Below are positions 27,001 through 42,000 of a stretch of DNA of 64,000 nucleotides, piece after piece. The position numbers and the translations under genes were made by a program. How positions within the stretch are numbered: position 1 is the first letter of the stretch; every line of letters begins with the position of its first letter. The notes under the pieces are model-generated. The model searched no databases and had not been told where the DNA came from. It saw nothing but the letters and a program-made list of their open reading frames with translations. Origin of the DNA: Coturnix japonica (Eukaryota > Chordata > Aves > Galliformes > Phasianidae); the NCBI RefSeq assembly GCF_001577835.2, contig NC_029518.1, positions 71,083,378-71,147,377 on the forward strand. The letters are read 5' to 3'.

Positions 27001-30000
27001 AGGAAAAAACATCCAAGTTGTAGCTTTCAACAAAGTGCTGCATATATAGTTTACTATGCAGCATTTGTACCATCCTCAAAATGCTCTTTCACACAAATAC
27101 AGTTTCCTTAGCTTTGCTCTTCACATTAAGCAATGAAAATAAGCTGTTTATGTTTAAGCACAGGAATTAAGAAAGGAAATAACTATAAATATGAACCAGA
27201 TATTTTTGTGATCTTCATAACAAGGGGGCTGCACTTCTGCTGTGGCTCTCTGACGTTTTCACAGAGGCTGCAGGGCTCTCCGTTGAGCTTTATTTGGACT
27301 CCTGGTTTATGAGGAGGGGGAGTTTGCTATCACAGTCTGTTACGAGCTTGGTAGAGAGTGCTGAGAATCGGGACTTTTTCATTGTGAGTTCAGATTTTGT
27401 GAGCCACTTCCTTGTTTTTTGGGGAGCTAAAGCAGTTCTTCCTGTTCATTTTAGTATTTGCATAGTACAGATCAGAGAACTCTTGCTAGACATTCCCAGC
27501 ATCAAATCTTTCATTTGTTTGAACTATAGCATGACTTTGAGAAAGATGTCAGATACTGATCTAATAATTCAAATGAAGGCAACTTTATCACATTCTTAGT
27601 TAAACTGTTTCAGTGATTAATCAACCTGAATCTTTTCTGCCTACTTATAAAATTAAACACACTAAGAACTGTAACTGTATATCTCTTCTCCTGTCTATTT
27701 ATTTTCTGGAAAATATTTTCGTAAGTCTTCCGATTATTTTTAACACTTTTTATAGGTGCGTTTTAGCAAGAATCATGTTACTAATTCTGGAGAATTATAT
27801 TCTCTTATTAGCCTTGCAGTGGAAAAATTCACGTCCTGAAATAAATGCTGTCATTTACTGTTTAAGCGTGTGCTGTTGGACTAAACATAAGTTAATTGTC
27901 TGGATTGATGCTTATAGTTCATCTGTCTACCATGTGTAACTTCCCCTCTCATTGTAGCAAGAGGTACCTACTGAAAAAGTCAGTCCAACGTATGCACTTT
28001 ATTTGTCTGTGGTCTCCTATATCACCTCTTCCATGGCCCCTGAATCAGAATGGATCAAATAATAACGTATTACTTAATAGTGATAAGGATAATAAGGCTT
28101 GGATATCCGTATAATCCGGAAGCCTATCATCTTGATTCTGAAGACAGTCTGTAATGGACATACCTCAGCATTTCCCTTCAGAAGATGAAAAGTGTACCTA
28201 AGGCTATAGGATACATTTCACACAGCCCTTTAAAGATAAATAAATTCTGTAATGTGATAGGCCGTGCAACAGCTATTTGTGTTCTGGACAGCAGTCTATG
28301 AGAGCTGTCTTGCATCATATATTTTAAAGCTTGAAGACTATAGTGGTGGCGATGAGTATAAACCATACTTCCCAAGAGGCGTGTGTGTATTTTCTCCAAT
28401 TGGAATGTATGGAAACTGCAGGCATCTATTAGGCTACAGAAAAAGATAAATGCAGAGTGGAAATTCTCTAATCTAATTTGCACTAAATTTAGACAGTCGT
28501 AGTTAGACACATCCTGTGGTATGGTTTCTTAGGTTGATTCTGACTTGTTTGGATTTTACCAAGCCTGTGAGATGGTAGTTGTTCAACTACGCATAGGTGT
28601 TTTTATGGACTGTGTATTGAGTTAACAATTATGAAGGTATTTGTACAAAGATAATTTAGAGGTCATCTCATCAGATTCCAGAAAGTATGTTTTTTAACTT
28701 AGGAACATCATTGTGTTTGCCTCTACACGTTACTTCCAGGCTGAAGTTGTACTGTGCTACAGCCGGGTTAATAATCTGACAAAGAACCAATTCTGGAGTT
28801 TATATTTTATGTTAAAGTAGGAGTTGTGTTTACTTGTATCCTTTACTGATAATGTGTTTAAACGTGAACGCTGGAATTAATAGAATAGAGCTGAATCCAC
28901 ATCACTGTTCTGAAATACCATAACACATTGTACTCTTTAGTTCTTTCATAGTAATTCTGAATACTCTATAGAACTTTTCTGCTATGCCGAATGTTAAGCT
29001 GGTATTCCTACAACCCTGTTCACGGTGGTTAAAACTTTCTACTGAGTGATGGTAGTGTATGGGAATTGTTCAGTAACAGCCTAAGCCACTGATTATGCAT
29101 CTGGGGAAAGGACCTGGTCAGCTGTGGGAGCCCAGGTGAAGGCAGTTCAGCTGTGTGACTGGAAGGAGTAGAGCCTGGCTCTGCCTCTCCATTTAAGGGC
29201 TGACTGCCACTGTGGAAGGATCTCTGGTTGGAGATCCCTCCCTTGTGGAGTTTTTCCCTGCAAGCCTAGATCCTCAGAGATGGGTGAGCATTCCTTTCCT
29301 GTTTGTCCCTTTTGCCATTCCACTCCTGTATTGCCTTTCCACTGCACTAATCTTTCTGACTGTAACAGATAGTCATGTTACAACATAATATTTTGTATAT
29401 ATAAATTAGGAATAGTTCTTGTGTGCTTTATTTTGCCCTTATTCACCTCATTACTTTATCATACAGTCATTGGATATTATGAGATTGTCTTGTTATCTGA
29501 TGCAGGTTGTCCTGTGTGATTGGTAATAGTGCCAGATTTTAAAATTGGTATGAAACTTGAAATCATGTCAAAGTGTAGAAGACTGAAATACTCAATGCAC
29601 ATCTCTGTATATGTGAACATAAAGGGAACAGACTAAAGTACAAAGTTCACTGTACATTCCTGGGAGTATGTTAAAATTACACATTTCTTTTTCAGAATAA
29701 CAGCAATGTTTAAACAATGTTTCTTTGTCCTACAGAAATTAAAGGAGAATACCAGAGTAATTTGTGAGCGCTGCAAGAAAACACTGGGAGAAACAGTATC
29801 ATCAGGTATTGCATGTGCAATCTGAACTATACTTGACTGTGTCAGCTAATGAGTATTAGAGGTTAAAAACTGTACAGGAATGTTTTTTATCAGAAAAAAA
29901 TGTAGTGCTGGTGCCAGTGTATGTGTGTCATTCCCTTCTGGAATTGCTCTCTCTGTGAGATGTTGAGCTTGACTTACTGCAGGGATGTTCCACATCTTGG

Positions 30001-33000
30001 TTTTTGTGGCGTATTTGCTTAATTCTAAAGCTCTGAAAAACAGGAAGTGTGGTTCCAGTTTAGTACAAATCCCAGTCGAATAGGAGACCTGACAAGTTGC
30101 AGATGGTTTCTTTTGTTATCAGTCAAAACAGAATAATGGAAAGGTTAATTCATAACTTATCTTGAGCTTCTAGTGCTTTGTTAACTATTATTGCTAACTG
30201 CAAGTCTACTTTCTTGGAAAGGAAGCCTCTCATCATTTGACAATGAAATTTTGAGATTCTTGGTTTTCTAAAAGCTGTTGTGACACTGAGTATTTGAGGC
30301 TTACTTGAAGTATTTGGAAGGTGTTCTTCAAAATACAGTTTTTAACAGGGGGATAAGCAGTGATAAGACTGTTTCTAGCAGGATTTTTTTTTTCTTTCGT
30401 TCTCCCTCTGCCCTACTGCAAAAGTGTGAGTCCATCTCTGTTCAGAGAATATAAAAGTGTAGCAGAAAATGCGAAGCCTGCTTCTGAAATAAGTCACAAG
30501 GAGACAGAAGACAGAGAAGTTTGAATAATTATTCTGTACAGAGATCTAAAATATACAAGTGTTAAGAAAAGCACTTTTAAGGTAAGACATTTGAAATCCT
30601 ACAAAGTAAGTTGCAAGACTTCGCAAAATCAGGGGCTAGAAACGATCTTTACAGATCATCAAGAATTAATGTCCTCATCTAAGCTTTCAGGCAACTCTAG
30701 CAACGCATAGTTGATGTGATTGTTGGTGGAGGAGACAGGAAACACAGCATAGATGTGCAGGGAATTGTTCTGGACTCTGTATTTTGGTGAAGTTAGAAAG
30801 CTTATTGATTGTTTTCAGCGTATTTCAGCAGTAGTGTAGGAACTTTATGGAGAATTTGAAGGGCAGACACAAATTTGTTCTTCTCCCCATCTCTATTCTC
30901 ACATACGCTTGGGCTTTTTTGGGGGGGAGGGAGGCGAAATTCCCACTTTCTATTTCTGTGGGCAAACATCTTCTCAGTGCCTTGCAGCCCTTGAATTGAC
31001 TCAGTGGAGTCAATTCCTTGCTTAGGGTAAGCCTTCTTGGACAAGGCACAGCATGGATTAGCTCAGAGTTAACATATAATTTCTTAACAGTGAGGATAAT
31101 TAAACAAACCATAATACTTATCTAGACAAGAGGTGGAGTTGCCAAGCCATTAGAATCATTAAAACAGGATTAAGTGTCTTACTGAGAATCATAGAATGAA
31201 TTGGGTTGGAAGATTGTCTGGTTCCAACTCCCCTGCTGTGAACAGAGAAGCTTATTTTCATCTAGTTTTTATGGCGTGTCTGGACAGTTGTCAAATGAGG
31301 CAATCCATTCTACGCTTGAAATTTATGGAACTGATGAATCTTTACTATTGCTCTTATATTAAGGCTTAGTGGAATTAATTTATTACTTTGTATATGTAAC
31401 TTTTTCTGCTTGCTATTCAGTTAGGCTGCACGTGTAGCCTAGACTTGGAGCCTCAGTGCAATAGTTTTTTACATTCTTGATGAAGACTAAATTCTGAACT
31501 CAAAAAACTTCCATAGTGCATAGTGGACAGTAGTTAATTGGCACCAGCAATCATCAATGTGTAAGACATTTCAGTCCAGGTGTTTGGGTTCTTGCTACTT
31601 TGTTTCAAGATGATTGTTCCTAGTGTTAAACAAGGATCAGTGTGAATGATAAACTGCTGATCATGTAGTTATTTCCGATCAGTCTTCTAGCAGTGTTTTC
31701 TTTTATTAGGTCTTTCTCCCACAAACCCTAACAGGAATTTGATCATGTGCTGCACGTCTTGGCTGTGGAACACGAAACTAATAATAGTGTAATTAAATAT
31801 AATGATACAGTGACTTACAGTCTATTTGTAAAACAGGAAAAAAAAAGTCTTCATTCTTTAAAGATGTTTTTCATTTTAGATACTGTTAAATACTATGTCA
31901 CTGAGGTGATTATTTGGCCATCTGAAGAGAATTTCAGCACAGTGCCAAGGTAAAAAATCAGATAAGTTGCTCAGTTATTTACATTCAGGAAAGGCTGTCA
32001 GCAACCTAGTAAAATTCCAAGTTTTTCAATATTTAGATACAACAAAGTGCTGCATTTTAAGGTAATATAGTCAGTATTCACTCATGCACAATTTTGTGTA
32101 TTTAATGAGAGATTACAGTTTGTTGCAGCATTTCCGTGTTCAGCCAATAAACAAAAATAAAATACTTATTTGAATTATTTCAGTTTTTATGGCATTTGGT
32201 GACTAATTATTGAAATTGAAGATTATTATGTAGAGTTAAGTAAGCTTGTAATGTTTCATTGGAAGTGAGGCTTTTAAGTAATTCAATCTGTAGCTGAGAT
32301 GGCACAGAACTTGATCCAATTATCTAGTATTATATACTTTGTATTAGTCACTGGCCTTTCTATTTGTGAATTATATTTGAAATATATGCATATTTCTGAA
32401 CTTTGTGTTTTTATGTGTAAAGTATAAGGAAAAGTATTTACTCATCATTTGATGTTTGGAGTTGGTCAAAGTAAGGGACATAGAGCAAATTAGACTGCCA
32501 ATCTGTTATAGTTCCTAGGAGATAAAGTGGCTTTGGTGGAGGCGAAGATAAAGAAGCTCAATTTCTTTGTAAAAATGGATAGTAGGATTGTAGTGGAATT
32601 GACAGTAGGAAGTTGCTCATACTTGCACTGCACTGGTATGAATGACCTTACCTGTGTAGTTGTAATTAAAATGTATGATGTGTTTCTTTAACAGGTCTCA
32701 ATTCATACAGAGCATGGTTGCTCAGTGTCTTGTGGAATTGTCCTCAGCTAAAAGCACATTTAGATTCATCATAAAAGGTGACAATGGAAGGATTTATATT
32801 CTGGTAAGTTTTTTATCTTGAAAAAAGTTTGCTAGGTAAAGCAAAAGCTGTGTGTGCAAGCAAGGCAAAATAGGGAATCCACTCAGTACTTTTAATCAGC
32901 AGGTTGGTATTCATCTATTTCTAGGAAAGAAGGGCTCCTTATATGTAGCAGTTAATTGGGAGTATAAACACCATCACTCCCAAGGGTATTTTTCTGCCTC

Positions 33001-36000
33001 CTTTCCCCTGACTTTTGTTCCTGTGCATGATGTCCTTTGGCCAGTTCAGATCAGCTGTCTTGGCTGTGTCCCCTCGCGGCACTTTGTGCATCCCAGCCTC
33101 CTTGCTGCTAGGGCAACGCAGAAAGAAGATATGTCCTTGGTTCTGTGTAGGCATTGCTCAGCAACAATGAAAACAGCAGTGTGATACTGCCTCTGCTTTC
33201 ATCCTAAATCCAGAATGTAGCATTGAACCAACTACTAGGGAGAAAATTAACCCTGTCCCAGTCAAAACCACAACACCAAAATAACAAGAATTTCTACTCA
33301 GAAAATATGGAAAGCTTAGATCTCAGCTTTGTAATACATATCTTTTTGTTCCAGTATTTCTTATCTTTAATGGCTACAAGTTCTTCAAATTGTATGGCAT
33401 CTTTCATAAATGCTTTTTTAGATCAGGAGAAATTACTCATGTAGTCAATATATTGCGTTGGAAAGTGAAATGTAAACAATAATAAAATTACCGATCATAC
33501 TTGATGATTTAATGCTGTTTGCCTATTTAGATAGTAACAGCTGAGTTCTTCAGACTGTTATGGTGGATGGGGATTTGAGTCTAGTGTTTAATAATGGGGG
33601 CTAGCTTAGCCTTTTAATGCTCATTAATAATCAATATGAGGTTGAGTTAGCATAGGGGCTAGCTTCTAATTGGAATCCCTTCCTTTTTATTAGGGATTAT
33701 TTTTTTTGTGTATGCGTGTTTAACATCAAAAAGGCCTTATTCATTTCCATGGTGATATTCTGGGAAAAATACACACACCAACAGGTGTTCCAGAGTTACA
33801 GCTTAAGTCTTGGGACTCAAGAGGCCTTGTGGGCACAAGTGTAATGTAAGAGGTGTTTATACTAATATTTGAAAATTTAAAAAAGAGAATTGCTTAGGGC
33901 TGTGTAAGTACACAGACAAGTGGTCTTGTCGCTGATGTATAGTGGGCCGGCTGCTCCATTTGTTTGTATTGAAAATGAACCTGTCAAAGATTTCCATTTG
34001 TAATGTTTGTGCTTGTATACCTGAATGTATGCAGCCTAGGCAGTGTATGTAATAAATAAGGGTGAGTTCCTTCCTAAGTCTTTTTAAACATGTTTTTTAA
34101 AGCACGAGTTTTGTGCTCATTGTTCTTATTTTCTCTGTGTATATCACTTAACATTACACAGTTACCTTATCTATGGAGATCATAACTTGAGTTGCTTTTT
34201 AAACTGGTGATAACCAAGTTTTTGAATACTGTGTACTTAAGGATTTTTTTAAAGACTGAAAATAAATAAAACTGTGACATCAGACTAAAATGTGGTTCAG
34301 GCAGGCCTTCACATATGCTGACTGTATCATTTCATGGATAGGATTCACCGAGCAAAACTCTGAAAGTTACACCTTAATGAAGTTGATCTTTGGAGTAGGA
34401 TTAGGCAAGTTAGCTTGTATTTTAGCAGTAAGTTGGAAGGTAAACAAAGAAAAGAAATGAGGCAAATGGAAGAGACTTGCCTGTCAGATACTGATCACAT
34501 TTTTGAGGGTGTGAGCAGAACAAATTTGCCTTTGTCAAGGCCAGGGAAAAGGATGTTGCAGCAATCAAGATGTGATGACTACCTTGTTGATACTTAGCTA
34601 ACCAGCTCTTTTAGAGAGTTGTATTCTATGTGGGGTATGAAGAAGATCGCATTTAATCCACATAGTTTAAATGTGTGTATAAATGAGATTTGTTGCAACT
34701 TGTTTCCAGACAACTTTGAAACTTACAGGCAGGATAATTTAAAAAGGGAAAAGCCACATGAAATTACTTCCACCTGAAGCTGCCATTTGAGAAAAGGTCT
34801 TCAATCTGCATTATGAATAAATTCTAAACTTTATCTGTCTTTGAAAGTCCTTTTCTTATTGGAGTTGACGTCAAAGGAATTTGGTTCAGCAGGTTCTGTT
34901 TTTATACAAAATAGTAGAAAGATTGTGCATTTTCAATAGAATGGTTGAAAGCACAGATGAAAATCTGAATGCTGTGCTAGCCACAAATAACATGCATAAG
35001 CTGCTTTGAGTCACTGCACTCAGCTTAGTGGTTGTTCATTCACAGCAAAAGCAGGATTTGAAAATTATTCATTCATAGTTGATAGTGGTAGAATGCTATG
35101 AGGGGCGGAAACAAGTATATAAAGTGTTTATTCCTTCCTTCTAAAGATTCAGTTGATTGTTTTGCACTGTGGGCTAAATTACTTATACAGGCCTGTGGCA
35201 TTGCTGTTGAGAAAAGGACTGACTTTGGACAAGTGGTAGGAAGTTGCTGTCAGAAATCACATATCAGCACTTTTGGTAGAAGTACTTTTTACATAGTTCA
35301 CATTAGAAATTAAATGGATTAATTCATAGAATCATAGAATCACCAAGGTTGGAAAAGACCTAAAAGATCATCCAGTCCAACCATTCACCTATTACCAATA
35401 GCTCCCACTAAACCATGTCTCTCAACACAACATCCAGTCTTTCCTTGAACACTCCCAGGGTCGGTGACTCCACCACCTCCCTGGGCAGTCCATTCCAGTG
35501 CCTTTCCACCCTTTCTGAGAAGTAATACCTCCTAATGTCCAGCTTGAATCTCCTATGCTGTAGCTTGAAACCATTCCCTCTGGTCCTGTCACTAATGACA
35601 TGAGAGAAGAGGCCAACCCCCAGCTCACTACAACCCCCCTTCAGGAAGTTATAGAGAGCAATAACGTCTCTCCTGAGCCTCCTCTTTTCCAGGCTGAACA
35701 TTCCCAACTCCTTCAGCCACTCCTCATAAGGTCGGTGCTCCAGACCCCTCACCAGCTTTGTTGCCCTCCTTTGAACATATTCCAGGGCCTCAATGTATTT
35801 CTTGCAGTGTGGGGCCCAAAGCTGGACACAGTACTCAAGGTGCGGCCTCACCAGAGCTGAGTACAAGGGGACAATCACCTCTCTGCTCCTGCTGGCAGCA
35901 CTGTTTCTGATGCAAGCCAGGATGCCCTTGGCCTTCTTGGCCACCTGGGCACACTGCTGGCTCATGTTCAGCTGAGCATCAATCAATACCCCCAGGTCCA

Positions 36001-39000
36001 TTTCCTCTACACAGTCTAGCAGCCACACTGCCCCAAGCCTGTAGTGTCACCCAGGGCTGTTGTAGCCAAAGTGCAGGACCTGGCATTTGGTCTTGTTGAA
36101 CCTCATCCTGTTGGCTTCAGCCCAGCTCTCCAGCCTGTCCAGATCCCTCTGTAGGGCCTCTCTACGTCTCCCAGGCAGATCCACACTCCCAGCCAATCTG
36201 GTGTCACCTGCAAACTTACTGAGGGTGCGATTGCTTATTCTAAAGGAAGATACAGGAAAATTCTGATAGATACAACTCTTCCATAGGCTAATTGTAATGA
36301 TAGTCACCTTCTAAAGAGCATCCAAAGGGGGCTTCTTCACAAGAAACTCTAATTAAAGCTAACTGTGGTGGTAATGGCCTTAGTATTTAGGATGCTTCTT
36401 TTCTGTCCCCATTTTCTCCACCATCTTCAATGTGCAACTTAAAGCGCTGTGTGTAAAAGCCCTAGCTGTATGTATAGAGGTATGTTTTGCAGCTCAGTTT
36501 ATGAATGTGTACTTTGAGTTACCAGGACAAAACTGATAAATAGCCACTTGCTAAGTGTTGAGTGCAGTTGCCTGTTATAATTGATGTGTGTAAGCTAAAT
36601 TGATTGTTCTCTCTCAGAACTTCTTTAACCATTCATCTCTATCCTTATTTGTGAAATTTTCACTGATATTCTGAGCTTTGATCTCTGGTAGACTGTGATT
36701 ATTGCATTCAGTTATGACTTATAGTATATGTTCTGTTACCAGCGGCTTTTTCTCTCACTGTGCATGTCATATACCTCATACCAGTCTTACCTTAGACCGT
36801 TTTAATTACTATTTTTCTCATTGCATTTCTTAGCTCTATCCAGTCATAACTATATGTTTTGTAAAATTTCTTACTTGTTTGCTCTTCTAGTCTTTCAGTT
36901 CCCCCGCCTGCAGTGTGCAGTCATTCAAAATGATGTGCTCTAGTATAGAGAAAGAGATCTTAATAGTGAATGACCGTATTAATGCCTGGTTTTCTTCTCT
37001 AGGGACTGTCATATGTAACAGTGAAAATAAAATGTCAGTTTGCTGTTGTGTTGGTTTTTTTTTAACACTTCCTTAGAAACGGTTGTGTTAGTGTCAGGTG
37101 TTCATGGTACATCAGATTTAAGATTAGAGTGGAAGAAGAAATTAATTTCATCCTCAGTAACATAATTTATTTTTTTATTTATAGATATGGCTTTTAAATT
37201 CTGACACATTGCTGGTGGAGTCCTCAGGAAGTTCCTCATCCCACAGTGTCTTTACATTGTTTGGCGATAATTTCGTGCCCAGCTATGGACCATCGGAGAT
37301 GTGGAATGCTGTCAAAGTTCTCTACCAGCCATGCACTAAGAACAGGAATAAGGAGTAAGTATGGCCTTTTCTGATCTCAGATGATGATTTTTTTTATTCA
37401 TTTTGCTTTTCAGGTCAGAAATATTTCTTTGAGGTCCTTTGGAGAGTGTAGAGGTGTATGTACCTTTTCAGAATTACGTGTTTTACTCTTTTTTTTTTTT
37501 TTTTTTCCTTTTCGTAACAAAACGAAATAATAGTTTGGTTTGCCCTTAGAGAAAAATCTAGTGGTTAAATTTTAGCAGCGTAATATTAATGTGTAGAGAA
37601 GAGAGTAAAGCTGTTCTTAGAGGCACCTACATAAATGATACAAATAAAGTTATCTCCCTTACACGGGAGAGTGATTTTTCATTTATTTATTTATTTATTT
37701 ATTTCCTTTTCTGAACTCACTGTGTACATTTAGAGCTTGGTCTTTTCTCCAGCCCTGTTGACAAAGAATATTGGAAAGATTGTGGTGCCGTGGATTCCAA
37801 GGAGGAGGAGTGGGGTCTGTCCATACTCTCTCAGACATGCTGTTCTGTGGCTATAGTTCTGGGCAGCATAATGGAGTGATGGCAGAAAATTGAAGGAAGA
37901 TGAACATGGGCTGCTATTTGAATTATGTTTGAGTTTAGCCAGGTCTTCCTCTTTGAATTCAGTTTCTGTGTTTTACATGAAAATCCCATCTCATCTGTCA
38001 GGATACTTAGGGGACTAATCCTCTGTAATTTCCCCAGTAAAGAATTTGGGCATCTTTGGTGTAGCTCAAATCAAGAGGGCAAAGGTGGGTTGCTCATAAT
38101 TCAGCAGATTTTACCTGCCTGTTCCAACTTCAGTCTTGACCATTAAAATTATGCTTTGCTTTGTTAGAGGTGGAGTTGTGTACAGGACTGGAATGTCTTA
38201 ACCCAAGCTACCTTTGCTACTACAGATGTTTTCTCATGGGTCACAATAAATTAGTATTAGAATAATCCCTGTTTATGTGGGCAGTGTGTTTAGCAGCACC
38301 ACTGTTTAAAATATACTTCTTGTAACCTAGAAGAATGTGAATAATGCTACACAGTACATCAGACCTCTACTTTTTGCATTGATTTTTAGTGAAGGAAGAG
38401 TCCTTCTTAGATGATGCAGAAATTCAGTGAGGTGACAAATGAACTTGTGTGTGTAACTGTAACTTGCATTCAAGCCAGTGGTGGCTGTATCTCAAACACA
38501 AATGAGGCCTAAAGGGAAGGGGAAAAGATGAGATGAGGTGGTTGAGTCGAATAAAAAGATGATACTACATGGCAAACTATTACTGTTGCTCATATAAAAG
38601 AAAAGATTACTTTTATTAATGGAATAACTTCAGAACTTGGCATTGGAAATCTGTGATCTAAAATATATTTAGGGAGCAAAAATACATCTTGAAGGATTTA
38701 CTTTTAAATTGATTACTGTTAGAATGGGGGATATGAGAAGAACCACTACTTGCTCTTAAATATTCTCAGTTTACTGCTTTTAAGTCACAGAGAGTTGTAA
38801 CTCACAAGTTTGTGAGATCTGATTACCTGAAATCACACTTACTACTACATAAATTGAGATAAAAGTCACATCTATTTAGTCCCTTGCCTAGCATTCAAAA
38901 GTGCTTTTCTTGAGCAGTGTTCTCAGCAGCAAAATTTTACTATGTGATTGTATTTGGTTATTCTGTTTTCCCTGGCGGACTGGTTACAATTCACTTGTTT

Positions 39001-42000
39001 TTGAAGTTTACCTTGTATTTTTCTTTGGAATTTGATAGTGAACCTAAGGCACAACTCAGGTTTTAATTTTCCTCTAGCGGTAACTGTTCTGCCCTTGGCT
39101 TATAATGTAAAAACACAAGAGAAAGGACCCTATGGTCCTTTTGAAGGTTTACTCTAATTTCATTCTCTCAAGTGTGTTGGGATCTTTTGTATGTTTTGGT
39201 GTAAGCGTGGTATAAGAAATTAAAACATGGTCCACTTAGTACTGTTAAGCCCAAACATGTCTGACCATTTGCATTTTCTTGCATGCTCGTTTCCCAAACG
39301 TTTTGACATTTAAGTACATAGTTGTCATTTCTTCCAGTTATGGATTTTAAAGAACAGAAAACTGTGGATGTCCCTGCAGGTTTGTGTCCATGTTGTTATT
39401 AACTGTGCTAATTCATTCTTGGTCCGAAGATAATGTGCTGGAGCAAGATCCCTCTTCCTTAGTGCTATGGCACATTTTACATGTGTGGTAGTCCAGTGTG
39501 CTTTATGGAACAGAATCATTTGGCTTGTTTCGATGATGAAACAAGTGCGTGTTGGTTTAAAAGAATGGTTAATTTTTGTTTGATTCAGTCTACATCAGTA
39601 TTGCCTGTAAATGTCAGATCACTGAATCGCAGAATGATCGAGGTTGGAAAGAGACCAGCGGAAGCCATCTGGCCCAGTGCTCTGCTCAAGCATGGGCACC
39701 TGTGGTCAGCTGCATAGCATGGATGACTGGGTAGGTACACCTCAAAGTACCTGAAGTTTCCTGTGTGAAAAACTACTTCTGAAGGTGGTGTTCCCTGCTT
39801 GCCCTGACTGCCTAGAGGATTTGAGCTCTAAAGTAACTGCTTATGGCTAAGAATTATTAAGAGTGAGTGAAAAAACTGTACAACTTTTGAATCTGAACCT
39901 AGCAAACAAGTGTATCTAAATTAGTGTGATTAAAACTACTGTTTTATTTCCTGTAATGCTAACTCAAAAGAATATATTTAAGTGCCATATCAGATGTGGG
40001 TGTACAGTTGAAATTGCACTGACTCATAGGTATTAGCAGCAACATTTTTTTTTTTTCTTTTGCACAGTATTGATTTTGGTGTCTACTGATTTGATTAAAG
40101 GTTTGGGGTTTTTTTGTCTGATGTTGCTGCTGTGGTGCCTGAAAGAACCTTGAGGTATGAAATGTGTAAAGCAGATGCTGGTGAGTTTTTTTAATATGAC
40201 TCAAATGTATTAGTGGCTTAAGACAGGCCAATTAATTTTAAAATAACATGGATAGCCAGTAAGTAAATTCACCTGCTCACTGTGCAAAGGTAGGGATGTT
40301 TTTGACAGGCAACTTCTGCTGAGCTGCTTTATCTGTGAGGTGGTCACAGCTCTCAGTTCTGCCCTTACCAAAATAAGTACAAGATTTTGGACTTTGAGAT
40401 GGAAGAACAAAAATATTCAAGCTGCTACGATGACATGTATCTTTAGCCTGTAGTACTTATCTAGACAAATGCATGCATGTTGTGGGGACAGGAGAGCTGG
40501 TTGTTCTGATACTTCTCAGAAAGGGTAGTCAGGCATTGGAATGCACTGCCCAGGGAAGTGGTGGAGTCACCGACCATGGGAGTGTTCAAGAAACGTCTGG
40601 ATGTGGTGTTGAGGAATATGATTTAGCCGGGAAGTATTGGTAATGGTTGGACTAGATGATCTTCTAGGTCTTTTCCAACCTTGATAATTCTGTGATTCTG
40701 TGATATAGTATTGGTTGATGTGCGACTCTGTATTCTTTCCTTCAGAGGTGCAGAAACCAAAGTTATCGTTGGCTTAGTACTGTTTTCCCATTCTTAGCTG
40801 TTCTAGTAAAGCACAGTAAAAATGACATAATGCTTCAACCTGTTTCCACATTTATCAGTTGGCCTGAAGTAGTGCCTCAACGTGCAGTCAGAATGAAGTC
40901 TTTGTGCAATGAACAGTAACGTAAACACAGCAGAGGAGAAAGTATCAAAAATAGTGCAACTTGTTTAATGCATTGTGTTTGCCTTTAGTTCTCATATAGA
41001 TTTCAAGAATTCTGAACAGAATGTCCAATTTCTCGAATAGTGTTTCAGATACCATATTCCAATAGTAATTACAATACTTAAGTTGTTCACTTCTGCATAC
41101 ACATCTGCCTTTGAAATACTATAAAGATTTCGGAACCCATGACCTGTCGTAAGGGATTAGAATATTGTTCTGAGCTTCATGTTGCCTGTGAATGAAAGAA
41201 TCATCTCTGTTTGTTCTGTTCTCCAGGATAGTGGCTGAAATAGTGAACAGAACAGATCTGAGGACATATCATGTAGAGCCTTGGCAATGAATTATTAACA
41301 GCTGTGCTGTGCTGTGGGTATTTTTTTTCCAACAAGTTCTGTATATTAGAAGAACATTCAGCAGCTAATAAGGCAGAGTGAAGTTAAGACATGGATAGAT
41401 ATATCCAGACATGCTATTTATAGCGTAGCTCTTGGCATTTTTCCTTGAGGAGCCCTATTCCACTGATCTTTCTGAGGATTGCCTTTTAAGTGTTGTATTG
41501 ACGTAACCTTTGCATCTTACTTCTTCGGCTATTAAACAGGGCTAGAAACACGTCTCCTGTGTGTGATAGCGTGAGTTCTGAGTAGGTTTGCCAACAGTTA
41601 GGTTCCTGCCCTTGTGGGAGCTGTATAAGCAGTCTTTCTACAACAAATTAGTTGAGAGCACATGCAGAGGAACAGTACTCTGTCATTTCTTAGTGAAGGA
41701 CGTCTCATGTATTTTCTGCTCTGTTCTGAGGTATTTATCGGTGCCTGCCACTCTTCTCACAGCACGGCTCCTTTTCTCCACCTACAAATCTGCTCTGTAG
41801 ACAGGAGAGGTGTTCCTTTCAAGTAACGGGTTCTTGGCAAATAAGACACTATACAACCAACCTTGACTGCTGGGAGTGATAACGTTAAATACTGCTGGAG
41901 TGAGTATGTTGTGAAAATGTGTGAAGAAAATGGAAAATAAGGTTACGCAGCAATTTGACTATAGTTGGTCTCAGAAAATATTTGTGAAAGTACAGTTAGA

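Larger units (their letters stand above)
24429..29735 (+). other. UBE3D intron 4 (5.3 kb)
   Basis: Contains the candidate alternative terminal exon (24910) and the dispersed repeat at 29094. The rest is AT-rich unique sequence; small open frames at 26215-26517 (minus) and 27294-27599 (plus) have no codon-like or family signal. Confidence 0.8.
32804..37184 (+). other. UBE3D intron 7 (4.4 kb)
   Basis: Holds an LTR fossil (32935) and a CR1 (35323). The stretches 33215-35320 and 36235-37184 are unique AT-rich sequence without a recognised feature. Confidence 0.8.

Noticed and set aside
35408-36028. 206-codon minus-strand frame as a host gene
   Set aside because: It is the C-terminal part of CR1 ORF2, with the CR1 3' tail right after it.
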